A DNA stretch of 64,000 bases, taken from assembly GCA_021154945.1 (NCBI GenBank), contig JAJNQF010000419.1:19254-83253 (forward strand), read 5' to 3'. The notes beneath the pieces are model-generated. The model was given only the letters and a program-made list of their open reading frames with translations, had not been told where the DNA came from and did not search any database. The translations under genes and the position numbers were made by a program. Within the stretch, counting starts at the first letter, position 1, and each line of letters opens with the position of its first letter. The DNA is from Sphingomonas sp. (GTDB taxonomy: Bacteria; Pseudomonadota; Alphaproteobacteria; Sphingomonadales; Sphingomonadaceae). This document shows, one piece after another, positions 54,122-63,801 of this stretch.

Positions 54122-55042
54122 TCAGGGATATCGTACCGGCTCGGGCTCGGCCGGAAGAGGGATGAATTCGTGCTCTTCCGGGACATGCGCGAAACGACCG
54201 GCCTTCCAATCGGACTTCGCCTGTTCGATCCTCTCCTCGCGCGAGGACACGAAGTTCCAGAAGATATGCCGTCGTTCGGGAAACGGCTCGCCGCCGATCA
54301 GCATCAGCCGTGCTCCATGTTGCGCCCGGACGAGGATTTCCGCACCGGGCTTGAACACGACGAGTTCGCCCGTGGCAAAGCCACCGGTCTGTCCGACGAC
54401 TTCGATCGCTCCCCCAACAACGTAGATCGCCCGTTCGACGTGCTCGGCCTTCAACTGGTACCGAGCGCCCGGCTGGAGATGGATGTCTGCATAGACGAGA
54501 TCGGAGAACGTCTTCACCGGTGACACCAGCCCGTCAGACTGGCCGGCGACGAGCGTCAGCCGCGTACCGTCGGCTTCCACGACCGGGATTTCGCTTGCCT
54601 TGTAGTGCGCGAAGTCAGGAGCGATCTCCTCCAGCCCCGCAGGCAGCGCCAGCCAGGTCTGCAGCCCGAACAGGGATGCACCACTGACCCTGTTCTCAGG
54701 ACCGGTACGCTCGGAGTGCACGATGCCCGAGCCCGCCGTCATCCAGTTGACCTCGCCCGGACGGATGGCCTGCACTGAACCGACGCTGTCGCGATGGAGG
54801 ATTTCCCCCTCCAGCAGGTAGGTGACCGTCGCCAGACCGATGTGAGGATGGGGGCGCACGTCGAGACCTTCGCCCCCACGGAACGCGGCAGGACCCATCT
54901 GATCGAAGAAGATGAAGGGACCGACCATCCGTCTGTGAGCGGAGGGCAGCGCGCGGCGGACGGTGAAGCCGTCGCCAAGGTCGCGGACGGGTGGCAGGAT
55001 GACCTGCTCGACGCCTTCGATGTCGCTGGAACGGATGGACAT
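54122..55042 (-). CDS. Pirin family protein
   Basis: 306 aa, a longer pirin: [26 protein letters not shown] metal motif, and [10 protein letters not shown]. It retains a C-terminal extension of ~90 residues. ATG 55042 has ACGGAG upstream. It is the last gene of a three-gene minus-strand operon with the small DALALLS protein and a YhhW-like pirin. Role likely redox or electrophile sensing/processing. Confidence 0.88.
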   Translation of the reverse strand: MSIRSSDIEGVEQVILPPVRDLGDGFTVRRALPSAHRRMVGPFIFFDQMGPAAFRGGEGLDVRPHPHIGLATVTYLLEGEILHRDSVGSVQAIRPGEVNWMTAGSGIVHSERTGPENRVSGASLFGLQTWLALPAGLEEIAPDFAHYKASEIPVVEADGTRLTLVAGQSDGLVSPVKTFSDLVYADIHLQPGARYQLKAEHVERAIYVVGGAIEVVGQTGGFATGELVVFKPGAEILVRAQHGARLMLIGGEPFPERRHIFWNFVSSREERIEQAKSDWKAGRFAHVPEEHEFIPLPAEPEPVRYP

Positions 55043-55064
55043 GGGCTAGCTCCGTAACGAGGTC

Positions 55065-55082
55065 GCCGGGCCGAAGCCCGGC
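55065..55082 (-). terminator. 7-bp hairpin with CGAA loop between the two pirin genes
   Basis: GCCGGGC / GCCCGGC. It may lower expression of the downstream pirin. Confidence 0.45.
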
Positions 55083-55092
55083 GTTGATTAGG

Positions 55093-55791
55093 TCAGGCGG
55101 CGTCGACCAGGATGATCTCACTGTCCTCGACGGCCGTGATCGTAAGCGTCTCGACATCGCTGATCGCAACGCCGTCGCGCGCGTTGGCGCGAGTGCCGTC
55201 GATCTCGATCGCGCCGGTCGCAGGCACGAGGTAGGCGCGTCGGTCCTTCCCGAGCGGGTAGGACGCGGTCTCGCCCGCCTTCAGCGTCGCAGCGACGATG
55301 CGTGCGTCGGTGCGTATCGGCAAAGCGTCGTCGTCGTTGGCGAACCCCGACGCCAGAGTCACGAAGCGTCCCGAACGCTCGCCCTTGGGGAAGGGACGTG
55401 CACCCCAGCTCGGCTTCTCGCCCGAGCGGGTCGGCTGGATCCAGATCTGGAAGATCTTCGTCGTGACGTCCTCCTTGTTATACTCCGCATGGGCGATGCC
55501 CGTACCAGCCGACATCACCTGCACGTCGCCGGCCTCGGTGCGACCGACATTGCCGAGGTTGTCCTGATGCGTGATCGCTCCCTCGCGGACGTAGGTGATG
55601 ATCTCCATGTCGCGGTGGGGATGCGGCGGAAATCCGGACTGTGGTGCGATGGTGTCGTCGTTCCAAACCCGGAGATTCCCCCAACTCTCGCGCTTGGGAT
55701 CGTAGTAGTTCGCGAATGAGAAATGGTGTTTGGCGTCGAGCCAGCCGTGATTGGCGCCGCCGAGCGAAGCGAAGGGACGAAGTTCGATCAT
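55093..55791 (-). CDS. Pirin family protein (YhhW-like), second copy
   Basis: 232 aa, colinear with the protein at 40848-41546 from MI(D/E)(V/L)RPFA to SE(V/I)(V/I)LVDAA. Most of the first 110 residues are identical, and the metal motif PPHPHRDMEIITYV is unchanged. AAAGGAGA precedes ATG 55791. It lies 26 bp after the small DALALLS gene, so the two are co-transcribed. Confidence 0.9.
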   Translation of the reverse strand: MIELRPFASLGGANHGWLDAKHHFSFANYYDPKRESWGNLRVWNDDTIAPQSGFPPHPHRDMEIITYVREGAITHQDNLGNVGRTEAGDVQVMSAGTGIAHAEYNKEDVTTKIFQIWIQPTRSGEKPSWGARPFPKGERSGRFVTLASGFANDDDALPIRTDARIVAATLKAGETASYPLGKDRRAYLVPATGAIEIDGTRANARDGVAISDVETLTITAVEDSEIILVDAA

Positions 55792-55817
55792 GTCGTATCT
55801 CCTTTGGGGTAGGATGG

Positions 55818-56129
55818 TCAGGCGGACAGAAGCGCGAGCGCGTCGACCTGACGATCGTTGAAGCCGAAAGCACGGAGAGCCGGGACGTAGTCGCTGGCTA
55901 TCCGCCGATGGCGACTAGTCTCGCAGACGAAGTCGCGAACGGCCTCGAGCTTGGGGTCCGCGAGCGGCCTGGGCCCCTTGTTGCCGGTCAGAGCGCGAAA
56001 GAGGCGACCTGCCACGCCAGCTTTCCCCGTGGCACCGCATCCACACATGGAAGCGTCGCTCAGGGCTACCGACACCGCTTGCCATTCCAGCGAGCTGAGG
56101 GTCGGTTCTGTCGTTGCCTCGTTGCCCAT
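55818..56129 (-). CDS. Small protein of the 'DALALLS' pair (103 aa), unknown function
   Basis: GGAGGA precedes ATG 56129. Paralogue of the 105-aa protein at 25488-25805 (LEWQAVSVALSDA, DPKLEAVRDFV, PALRAFGF, DALALLSA), but this copy carries extra Cys residues (SMCGCG). First gene of the pirin operon. Confidence 0.72.
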   Translation of the reverse strand: MGNEATTEPTLSSLEWQAVSVALSDASMCGCGATGKAGVAGRLFRALTGNKGPRPLADPKLEAVRDFVCETSRHRRIASDYVPALRAFGFNDRQVDALALLSA

Positions 56130-56169
56130 TTCGTCCTCCGTCGTTCCGTTGCCATGGAGATAGGCGGTG

Positions 56170-56190
56170 CTGACATGATCGATCAGTCAG
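56170..56190. promoter_or_regulatory. Near-palindrome around TGATCGATCA
   Basis: CTGAC-A-TGATCGATCA-GTCAG: a 21-bp near-perfect palindrome with one unpaired A, 41 bp upstream of the DALALLS-pirin operon start. A candidate operator. Confidence 0.4.
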
Positions 56191-56381
56191 ATAAAGTACG
56201 TCAGAACATTCGATGAAACTGAAAAGGCGGGCTCGGGGCGCGGGCGGCGTTCCGGCAGTATCGATCATCGATCACGCAGAGCCGTCCAACTAGGGTCATG
56301 CACGACCAAGCCGGATCGCCGGCTTTCTAGCATATCCGCTCGAGATGCTCGCGCCATTCCGGCGCGACCGAGGAACAGCCC

Positions 56382-58043
56382 GTGCAGCAGCTTCCCGTCG
56401 ATCTCGATGATCCCTATGCGCGAACCGGCCAAGTGTACCCGGTCTTGTCCGACGAGATGACGGACAGGATCCGCCCTTACGGCGTCGAGGAGGCGCTACC
56501 CCCTGGCGCCCCGCTCTTCGCTCGCGGCGACCGGCACGCCGATTTCTTCGTCGTGCTCGGCGGCGAGATCGGTATCTTCGCCGCGGATCAGGACGGCGAG
56601 GGGTCGGAGCGGCTCCTGACGGTCCACCGCCGCGGCCAGTTCACCGGCGAACTCGATCACTTCAGCGCTCGCGCTCTGCTGGTCAGCGCGCGCGCGATAA
56701 CCGCGGTACGCGTGTTGCGCATCGCCGAGTCCGGGTTCAAGCGGCTGATGACGGCCGAGTCCGACATCGCCGAGACGGTGATGCGTGCGTTCATCCTGCG
56801 GCGGATGGGCTTCGTCCATCACGGGGAAGCTGGCATCACGCTGCTGGGACCCGCATCATCCTACGACACCCTCCGCCTGGAGCGCTTCGCCATCAGGAAC
56901 GGCTACCCGATCCGGCTGGTGGATACGGCGAGCGACCCTCGAGGCGTCGACCTCATGGTGGAACTGGGCCTGGAGCCGGGCGACTTGCCCGCCGTCGTAA
57001 CGCCTGACCGGACCGTGATGCGGAACCCGCCGACGCCGGAGTTCGCGGACAAGCTGGGACTGACCGAAAGGTTCGCCGTCGACGAGATCTGGGACGTCGC
57101 GGTGATCGGAGCCGGACCTGCGGGGCTGGCGTCGGCTACCTACGGCGCCTCCGAAGGCCTGAAGACCGTGGTGATCGAAGGCCTCGCCCCGGGCGGACAG
57201 GCAGGTACCAGTTCGAGAATCGAGAACTATCTGGGCTTTCCGACCGGCATTTCGGGACAGGCCCTGGCCGGGCGCGCCCAGGTCCAGGCGCAGAAGTTCG
57301 GCGCACGGATCGCCGTCTCCCGGATGGCGACCCGACTGGACTGCTCGACGAGCCCCTTCCGCATCGAACTCGAAGACGGCCAGGTCGTACTGGCATCGGC
57401 CGTCGTCGTGGCGTCGGGCGCGCGGTACCGACGGTTGTCCGTCCCCCAGTACGAACGGTACGAGGGAGCCGGCATCCAGTATGCGGCGACGGCGATGGAG
57501 GCCAGCCTGTGCAAGAACCAGAACGTCGTGGTCGTCGGCGGTGGCAACTCGGCCGGGCAGGCCGCGGTCTTTCTCTCACGACACGCCGGCCACGTCCACA
57601 TCCTAGTCCGGAAGTCGGGCCTGGCGGAGACGATGTCCGACTATTTGGTCGAGCGCATAGCGATGTCGCCGCGGATCACGCTGCACCCCTTCAGTGAGGT
57701 CACGGGCGTATTCGGCGAAACGAGCCTGCAGGAAGTGGAGTGGGTCGACGACCGCACCAGGGAGACGACGAGGATCGCTTGCGGAAGCCTTTTCGTCATG
57801 ATCGGGGCCGAGCCGAACACCGAATGGCTCAGGACGTGTCTTCCGCTGGACGAGAAGGGCTTCGTACTCACCGGCCATGACGCCGAAGGCAAGGCCTTGG
57901 AATCCCCTTACGCAACCAGCCGGGACGGGATCTACGCCGTCGGAGACGTGCGTGCGGGATCCGTCAAACGAGTCGCGGCAGGCGTGGGGGAAGGGTCGAT
58001 CGTCATCCAGGCGGTGCATCGATACCTCGACCGGAATGCCTGA
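56382..58043 (+). CDS. cNMP-binding-domain flavin-dependent reductase (TrxR-like)
   Basis: 553 aa. Residues ~20-140 form a cyclic-nucleotide-binding (CRP-like) beta roll (GELDHFSA); ~240-545 is a thioredoxin-reductase fold with FAD motif IGAGPAGLA (~242) and NAD motif VVVGGGNSAG (~382-391). The usual CATC redox motif is replaced by YAATAMEASLC, as in the related cNMP-TrxR group, so it is not a classical thioredoxin reductase. GTG 56382 with GAGGAA upstream. A UBP zinc-finger gene is encoded convergently just downstream. Confidence 0.88.
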   Translation: MQQLPVDLDDPYARTGQVYPVLSDEMTDRIRPYGVEEALPPGAPLFARGDRHADFFVVLGGEIGIFAADQDGEGSERLLTVHRRGQFTGELDHFSARALLVSARAITAVRVLRIAESGFKRLMTAESDIAETVMRAFILRRMGFVHHGEAGITLLGPASSYDTLRLERFAIRNGYPIRLVDTASDPRGVDLMVELGLEPGDLPAVVTPDRTVMRNPPTPEFADKLGLTERFAVDEIWDVAVIGAGPAGLASATYGASEGLKTVVIEGLAPGGQAGTSSRIENYLGFPTGISGQALAGRAQVQAQKFGARIAVSRMATRLDCSTSPFRIELEDGQVVLASAVVVASGARYRRLSVPQYERYEGAGIQYAATAMEASLCKNQNVVVVGGGNSAGQAAVFLSRHAGHVHILVRKSGLAETMSDYLVERIAMSPRITLHPFSEVTGVFGETSLQEVEWVDDRTRETTRIACGSLFVMIGAEPNTEWLRTCLPLDEKGFVLTGHDAEGKALESPYATSRDGIYAVGDVRAGSVKRVAAGVGEGSIVIQAVHRYLDRNA

Positions 58044-58082
58044 CCCGTCAGGCGCTTCCTTCGGAGAGGCGATCGCATCCCG

Positions 58083-58385
58083 CTAGACGAAACGGGGGAT
58101 GGGGCCGGGTTGGGCGGTCTGATCCGGCAGCGGCACCTCGATTCCGTCGACGTAGCACCAGCCCCAGCCCTCGGGCGGGTCGTATCCCTCGATGATGGGA
58201 TGGCCAGTGGCGTGGAAATGCTTCGTGGCGTGCCGGTTCGGCGACTCGTCGCAGCAGCCGACATGGCCGCATTCGCGACAGAGGCGGAGATGCACCCACC
58301 AGGACCCGGTCTCGAGGCACTCCTGGCATCCGGCGGCGCTGGGGGTGACGTCTTTGATGGTATCGAGATGGGTGCAGCCGGTCAT
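58083..58385 (-). CDS. UBP-type zinc-finger protein
   Basis: 100 aa. Cys/His pattern of the UBP (ZnF-UBP) fold: C.H near the start (GCTHLD), CQEC, CRECGHVGCCD, H..KHF...GHPI, and Trp-rich C-terminus. Bacterial members bind a short peptide or nucleotide-like ligand and are often found near flavin reductases of the cNMP type, as here. ATG 58385; the end of the reductase gene is 39 bp away. Confidence 0.88.
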   Translation of the reverse strand: MTGCTHLDTIKDVTPSAAGCQECLETGSWWVHLRLCRECGHVGCCDESPNRHATKHFHATGHPIIEGYDPPEGWGWCYVDGIEVPLPDQTAQPGPIPRFV

Positions 58386-58778
58386 CGAATGAATCCTTAA
58401 TGGCGATTGCTGAGCGGAGATCGCCTCGGATTGCGCGCATCGAGGCATCGAGCATTGAAGAAATCCGTCATGGCTTGGTCGAACCGATCAAAACCGCGCT
58501 GCTCATCCTCTTCGGCGTGTCGTCTAGGCTCGTCCCGCCGCCCGCGAAGGTCGATCAGGAGCGGATCGGTCCGTAACGCGCCGTTTTTCGACAAGAGCGC
58601 GGTCACTTCGCCGCATAGCTTTCGCTGCACCAAGCCTTGTCGCGAGTAGCCGTTGAATGACCTCCGACCCAACGAACCCCGCCATTTACGCGACCAGAGT
58701 CCGAAGGAACCCAGTTCCCGATCAAGTCGGCCGTTGGGGCGCTCTGAAGCAAGCACGTTCCTGTCCGGGCACGGCGAA
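58386..58778. other. 393-bp gap upstream of the zinc-finger gene and MFS pump
   Basis: Possible 78-codon minus-strand ORF (58397-58633, GTG start) with a plausible charged product, but no good ribosome site and weaker codon bias than neighbours. Otherwise promoter region. Confidence 0.35.
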
Positions 58779-60290
58779 GTGACCGGAACCAAGCCTGTCG
58801 AGGCGTCGCCGGTCGCTGCAACCGAGGAGCAGGCCGCACCGTCCTCCGAGACGCTGCGGTTCATGGGCATATTCCTGGCCGTCGCTCCGGCGATGTTCAT
58901 CGGATCCCTGGATCAGACGATCGTCGCGACGGCGCTCCCGGTGATCGCCGCTCAGCTCGGCAGTCTCGCCGACATAACCTGGATCGTCACCGCGTATCTG
59001 CTGGCTGCGACCGTGGCAGCGCCGATCTACGGCCGACTGGGCGATGCCGTCGGACGCAAGACGGTGCTTCTCGGTGCGCTGGCGTTGTTCATCGCCGGGT
59101 CGGTGGCCTGCGCGCTGTCCCCCAACCTGACGGTCCTGGTCATCGGACGGGCTCTTCAGGGTCTCGGCGGCGGGGGGCTGATGACGCTGTCCCAGGCGCT
59201 GATCGGCGAAGCCGTCAGCCCCAAGGAACGAGGACGGTTCCAGGGTTGGTTCGGAGCCGTCTTCGCGACCGCCAGCACGCTCGGTCCCGTCCTCGGTGGC
59301 CTGCTCTCCGAGCACGTCGGCTGGCGCTGGATCTTCTGGGTAAACGTACCGCTCGGATTGGCGGCGGCCGTCGCGGCGATGAGGGTCGAAGCCGAAGAGG
59401 GACAGGGCGGCTTCTCGCTCGACGTTCAAGGCACCGCGATGTTCGTCGCCGCGACCCTCGCCCTTCTGGTCGCCCTCAGTCTGGGCTCCTCGCTCGGATG
59501 GACATCGGCGCCGGTCCTCATCCTGCTCGGCATCGGTCTGCTCGGTCTGGCTCTGCTTCTGCCCGTGGAAAGGCGGGTGACGGCTCCGCTGCTCTCACCG
59601 GGACTGCTCACGCAGCCCGTGGTCTGGAAGTCCGCGCTCTGCGTACTCCTCTTCGCCGCAGCGCTCTTCGGGGCGTTGGTCCAGCTGCCGTTGATGCTCG
59701 AGTTGGTCTTCGATGTGAGCCCGACATTTGCGGGACTCCTGCTCATTCCGCTGACGCTCGCCCAGGTATGCGTATCGACATGGGCCGGCATGCGGATGTC
59801 CACCACGGGGCTGCCCCGGGGGCCGCTGGTCTGGGGCCTGGGAATGGCGACGCTCGGCTTCGTGGCGCTGGCTGCCACGTTGACCCTAGGCCCGATCGCC
59901 GTCGCTGCATCCTCCGTGCTGTTCGGACTGGGACTCGGAACGACCATGCCCGCCGCGCAGACCATGGCGCAGTGGGCTGGAGGAAAGGCGAGATTGGGCG
60001 CGTCGACGGCGACCCTGTCCTTCTCCCGGTCCGTAGGCGGCGTATCGGGAACGGCGGTCACCGCCGCGATACTCCTGGCCGCGATCGAACACTACGCCCC
60101 GGGATCGGCCGGAAAGGTGCAAGCGCTGCTCGGAGGCGAAGGCGCCGAAAGGGCGGGCCTTCCCCACGAAGCCATCACCTCGGCATTCCGCCTGGTGTTC
60201 GCGTCCCTGGCGGCGATGACCGCAGCGGCGACGCTTCTGGCCGCGACCATCCCGGCCGTCGATCTCGCGGACCCCGAACCCAAGGCATGA
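58779..60290 (+). CDS. MFS efflux transporter (DHA2/EmrB-like)
   Basis: About 503 aa from GTG 58779 (start uncertain; longer forms would add ~42 residues of unlikely Arg/Ser tail). 14 helices: GSLDQTIVATALPVIA (helix 1), motif A GRLGDAVGRKTVLL and motif C-like GPVLGGLLSEHVGWRWIFWVN. Drug/metabolite efflux by proton antiport. Convergent with an M17-N gene across a terminator. Confidence 0.86.
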   Translation: MTGTKPVEASPVAATEEQAAPSSETLRFMGIFLAVAPAMFIGSLDQTIVATALPVIAAQLGSLADITWIVTAYLLAATVAAPIYGRLGDAVGRKTVLLGALALFIAGSVACALSPNLTVLVIGRALQGLGGGGLMTLSQALIGEAVSPKERGRFQGWFGAVFATASTLGPVLGGLLSEHVGWRWIFWVNVPLGLAAAVAAMRVEAEEGQGGFSLDVQGTAMFVAATLALLVALSLGSSLGWTSAPVLILLGIGLLGLALLLPVERRVTAPLLSPGLLTQPVVWKSALCVLLFAAALFGALVQLPLMLELVFDVSPTFAGLLLIPLTLAQVCVSTWAGMRMSTTGLPRGPLVWGLGMATLGFVALAATLTLGPIAVAASSVLFGLGLGTTMPAAQTMAQWAGGKARLGASTATLSFSRSVGGVSGTAVTAAILLAAIEHYAPGSAGKVQALLGGEGAERAGLPHEAITSAFRLVFASLAAMTAAATLLAATIPAVDLADPEPKA

Positions 60291-60301
60291 AACGCCGAGG
60301 A

Positions 60302-60331
60302 GCGTCGGGCGCGAGGTTCAGCGTCCGACGC
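60302..60331. terminator. Hairpin between convergent genes
   Basis: 10-bp stem (GCGTCGGGCG / CGTCCGACGC) with one G-U pair, loop of 10 nt. Confidence 0.55.
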
Positions 60332-60339
60332 CCGGAGGC

Positions 60340-60954
60340 TCAGGAGGTGGGTAGTTCGATCGACTGCAACGCTGCGCGGAACCGGGACGTGGCATCGTCG
60401 AGGTGAGCGGCACCGGTTCCGAAGGTCCAGGACTTCATCGACGGCTGCAGCGCCAAGCCCAGTTCCGCGAGACGCATCTCGGCATCGATGGCACCTACCA
60501 CGCCGCGCAGCATTGCCGAGCCCGCCGAACCCGTCCGGTCGGGTGTCAGCCCCGAGTCCAGCATGCCGGGCGCGATGCCTGCGCTCTCGGCGCCCACGCG
60601 GTTGGCTTCACGCACGGCCACCCTCGTCGCCTGTTCCATGACGTCCGCGGTCCAGTCGTCGGGCGACCCGAGTCCGATCATCAGGACTGCCTCCGCCCTG
60701 ATCACCGTTGGCAGCGTACGGAGCATCACCGTCTCCATCCGTTCGGCGCGGAAGGACCGCTCCGCGCGCAGGGTCCGCAGACGTCCGTCCAATGCCGTAT
60801 CGAGATCCAGAAGACCTCCGACGAGGGGGGCGTCGCCCACTTCGTGCGTGAACATGCCGGCGCAGGACAGTTCGACCATCGCGCCGACCGCGTCCCAGGC
60901 CGCGACGTCGATCACCACGCCGCGGTACGTTCCTACGATTCTGTGTTCGGGCAT
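60340..60954 (-). CDS. Stand-alone M17 N-terminal domain protein, second copy
   Basis: 204 aa. AEAVLMIGLGSPDDWTADVM aligns with ADAILMIGLGDPADWTPEVM in the protein at 28290-28901; the rest follows the same strand/helix order and both lack an M17 catalytic domain. It starts 7 bp after the MFS stop (no clear ribosome site), so it is in an operon with the DHA2 pump, whereas the other copy is coupled to a response regulator. Confidence 0.72.
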   Translation of the reverse strand: MPEHRIVGTYRGVVIDVAAWDAVGAMVELSCAGMFTHEVGDAPLVGGLLDLDTALDGRLRTLRAERSFRAERMETVMLRTLPTVIRAEAVLMIGLGSPDDWTADVMEQATRVAVREANRVGAESAGIAPGMLDSGLTPDRTGSAGSAMLRGVVGAIDAEMRLAELGLALQPSMKSWTFGTGAAHLDDATSRFRAALQSIELPTS

Positions 60955-60961
60955 GGCTTGC

Positions 60962-62377
60962 TCAATTCTCTGGCTGGAAAGGTGAAAGGAAGAGGTAGGC
61001 GATCAGTGCGGCGCTTCCTGCCATGACGGCGCCTATGACGGCCGCGACGTGGAACGCGTCGATCATCGCAGGACCATGACGCGCGATCACGGTGCCCGTC
61101 AGCGCGGTCACGATCAGACCGCCGGTGCGGGACGTGGCGCTGTTGAGGCCGGATGCCGTTCCCGTGCGAGCGGCGTCCACCGCGCCGAGGATGGCCGTCG
61201 TAAGCGGTGCCGCCGTACCCGCCATGCCGATGGCGATCACCGCGATCGCAGGGAGGACGTCGAACAGGTACGTGGCGTCCGCATCGACCCGCAGCAGAAG
61301 AAGCATGCCGGCTCCGACGATCAGCGGCGATATCGACAAAGGGAGACGAGACCCGACCGCCACGGCCGCTCGGCCGGCGAAGGGCGATCCCAACCCGATG
61401 ATCAGGGGGAAGGGTACGAGAGCGAGACCCATCTGCAGCGCGGTGTAGCCGGCGGTCGTGATGAGGACGTAGGGCAGAAGAACGAGGAACCCGGAAAGCG
61501 AACCGTAGACCAAGAACGTCAGCAGCGTGATGCCGACCAGCGGCTTCGACGCGAACATGCTGAGCGGGATCATGGCATCCGGGCCCTGCCGATCCTCGAC
61601 GAGAACGAAGACGACGAACGCAAGGAGACCTGCAGCCATCGCGGCCGCTGGGACGATCCCGCCATGCCCCCCGGTCCAGTCGGTCAGAGCCCAAGCGACG
61701 AGCCCGAGCGCGAAAGTGACGACGACCGCGCCCAGCCAGTCCAGGACCCGACCGCCGGTCCGGCTTTCGCCGACGTAGTGGAGAGCGCCGACGATGGCGC
61801 CCGCCGCAACGGGAATGTTGATGAGGAAGATCGTCCGCCAGCCGACGTTCTCGATCAGAGCGCCTGCCAGCAGGGGGCCGAGCGTGGTGCCGATCGATCC
61901 GGCTGCGGCCCATAGGCCGATCGCCTTCCCCCGCGCCTTTCCCGTGAAAGCCGAGCCGAGTATCGCGAGGCTGTTGGGTATGAGCATCGCCGCGCCGACG
62001 CCCTGGATGGCTCGCGCGATCAGCAGTGCGGGCAGATCCTGCGCGAAGGCGCACCCGACGGAGGCGATCAAGAACAGAAGCATGCCCGCTATCAGTATCC
62101 GTCGACGTCCGAAGTGATCGCCGGCGGCACCTCCGAACAGCAGCAGGGCGGAAAGCGGAAGCCAGTAGGCGTTGATCGTCCACTGCAGGCCGGCAGGATC
62201 GGCATGAAGGTCGCGGCCGATCGCGGGCAGGGCCACGTTCAAGGCGGACGCGTCGATGAAGCCCAAGGTCGAAGCCAGCACCGTCACGACCAGCGTAGCT
62301 CGAGGGTGGCTGGCCGGCGTTGGTATCATGGCCTTGGTCACGGCGTGGTCGCCGGCATTCGCTGAAACCGATGTCAT
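60962..62377 (-). CDS. MFS efflux transporter (DHA2 family)
   Basis: 471 aa, 14 helices. Helix 1 FIDASALNVALPAIG, motif A GDHFGRRRIL and the loop GWRTIFLINIPV match the EmrB/QacA group. ATG 62377 with GAGG upstream. Upstream of the M17-N protein in the same operon. Confidence 0.88.
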   Translation of the reverse strand: MTSVSANAGDHAVTKAMIPTPASHPRATLVVTVLASTLGFIDASALNVALPAIGRDLHADPAGLQWTINAYWLPLSALLLFGGAAGDHFGRRRILIAGMLLFLIASVGCAFAQDLPALLIARAIQGVGAAMLIPNSLAILGSAFTGKARGKAIGLWAAAGSIGTTLGPLLAGALIENVGWRTIFLINIPVAAGAIVGALHYVGESRTGGRVLDWLGAVVVTFALGLVAWALTDWTGGHGGIVPAAAMAAGLLAFVVFVLVEDRQGPDAMIPLSMFASKPLVGITLLTFLVYGSLSGFLVLLPYVLITTAGYTALQMGLALVPFPLIIGLGSPFAGRAAVAVGSRLPLSISPLIVGAGMLLLLRVDADATYLFDVLPAIAVIAIGMAGTAAPLTTAILGAVDAARTGTASGLNSATSRTGGLIVTALTGTVIARHGPAMIDAFHVAAVIGAVMAGSAALIAYLFLSPFQPEN

Positions 62378-62587
62378 GTCGTGCGCCTCACGTGGTCACG
62401 GCGATCTTGCCCGTCCCGCCGTTGCTAACCGGCGCAGCCTGGTTGGCTTGGCGCAAATTCACGCGGCTTGTCCGTTCCGGACGATTTGAGACGGGCCGGC
62501 GAAGTACTGGAACAGCTTTGCTGCGATGCGAGCCGCGATCATGCGATCGGCCGTCCCGGACCACACCCCGTGATCGATCTGAGGCCT

Positions 62588-63592
62588 TCACCAACCTCGC
62601 GCCGCCTGGATCTTCGCAAACCGCTCCGGACTCTGCGGCTTCATGAACACCGTGATGACCTCCGGATGAGCGGTCTTCAACCGCTGCTCCATGCCGTTCG
62701 CCACGTCCTCGATCTCGACGGCCTTGAGACCCGGAGCGAATTCAACGCTGAGCGCCAGGATCAGTTGATCCACGCCAATGTGGACGGTGATCGCGCCATT
62801 GACGGCCTCGATGCCCGGCTCCTCGCGAGCCGTGGCCAGGATCGTCCTGACCTTCGCCGGGGAGGCAGACAGGCCGATGAGCAGCGCCTTGGCCTGATCG
62901 GCCAGCACCAGCGCCGATACGGCGAGGATCGCACCGATGCCGATGGACGCCAGGCCATCAAGCCATGGTCGGTCGAGGATCTCGCCGGAGGCGATCCCCG
63001 CAGCGGCTAGAAGCAGGCCGAGAACGCCGGTTAGGCTCCCGAACAGAACCGTCAACGAGGCTGTGTCGCGCGACGTACGGGCGAAGGCGATCAGGCCGCG
63101 CCAGCCCTTGCTGTCGCTGATCTTGCGGAGGGTGAACGCCGAAGAGACGATCTCCAAGCAGAGCGAGGCGAGGAGAATGGCGTAGTTGAGCCGCACGTCC
63201 TTGAGCGGCGAGGGGGCCGCGATCTGCAGCAGTCCATCGTGGATGGTCGTTCCCGCGCCCGCAGCCAGAATGAGCAGCGCCGCGACGAAGCTCCAGAAGA
63301 AGGCTTCGCGTCCGTAACCAAGCTGATGAAGCGCATTAGACGGACGTCGCGCCGCGAAGACGCTGTAGAGGAGGATGACTTCGGTGCCGGCGTCTATCAG
63401 GGAGTGGATCCCTTCGGCGTACATGGCGGAACTGCCGGTGGAGGCTGCCGCGTAGAATTTGAGGACGGCGATCGCCAAGTCGCCGGCCAGAGCGGCGATG
63501 ACCGTGACGGATCGCGCGTCCGCGACTTCAGCGCTCAGCAGCGCGGGCAGACCGGCCCACCCCTTCCCGGAAAGTCTGAAGGCCTGTCTCAT
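62588..63592 (-). CDS. Cation diffusion facilitator family transporter
   Basis: 334 aa. Six helices plus a C-terminal cytoplasmic domain (~240-320). The helix-2 metal motif is intact (EGIHSLIDAGTE; HxxxD). The helix-5 segment usually carrying an acidic pair reads RDTASLTVLFGSLTGVLG, without the Asp expected in this subfamily, so metal specificity or transport may be altered. ATG 63592, no strong ribosome site. Co-directional with the DHA2 pump, 210 bp apart. Confidence 0.82.
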   Translation of the reverse strand: MRQAFRLSGKGWAGLPALLSAEVADARSVTVIAALAGDLAIAVLKFYAAASTGSSAMYAEGIHSLIDAGTEVILLYSVFAARRPSNALHQLGYGREAFFWSFVAALLILAAGAGTTIHDGLLQIAAPSPLKDVRLNYAILLASLCLEIVSSAFTLRKISDSKGWRGLIAFARTSRDTASLTVLFGSLTGVLGLLLAAAGIASGEILDRPWLDGLASIGIGAILAVSALVLADQAKALLIGLSASPAKVRTILATAREEPGIEAVNGAITVHIGVDQLILALSVEFAPGLKAVEIEDVANGMEQRLKTAHPEVITVFMKPQSPERFAKIQAARGW

Positions 63593-63801
63593 GACCAATG
63601 TGTCAGTCCGATCGGCACGGCGGTTCGGCTTCCATTCCAATTCTCGGGGGCGGATCCGCCCACTGGCGCCGTTGTCGGGCAATTCGCATCGCGGCGTAAC
63701 TATACGAGGGTCTGGGTAGTCGTCCTTAGACGACCACCGGAAGACCGTGAGGCGATGCGATCACCGCTGCCAGAGTGTGGGCGATTCGGCGCCGGTCCCG
63801 A

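Noticed and set aside
53947..54186. 79-codon minus-strand ORF after wrbA
   Set aside because: Overlaps the pirin gene end; no homology pattern.
58397..58633. 78-codon minus-strand ORF upstream of the zinc-finger gene
   Set aside because: Codon bias weaker than neighbours and no clear ribosome site.
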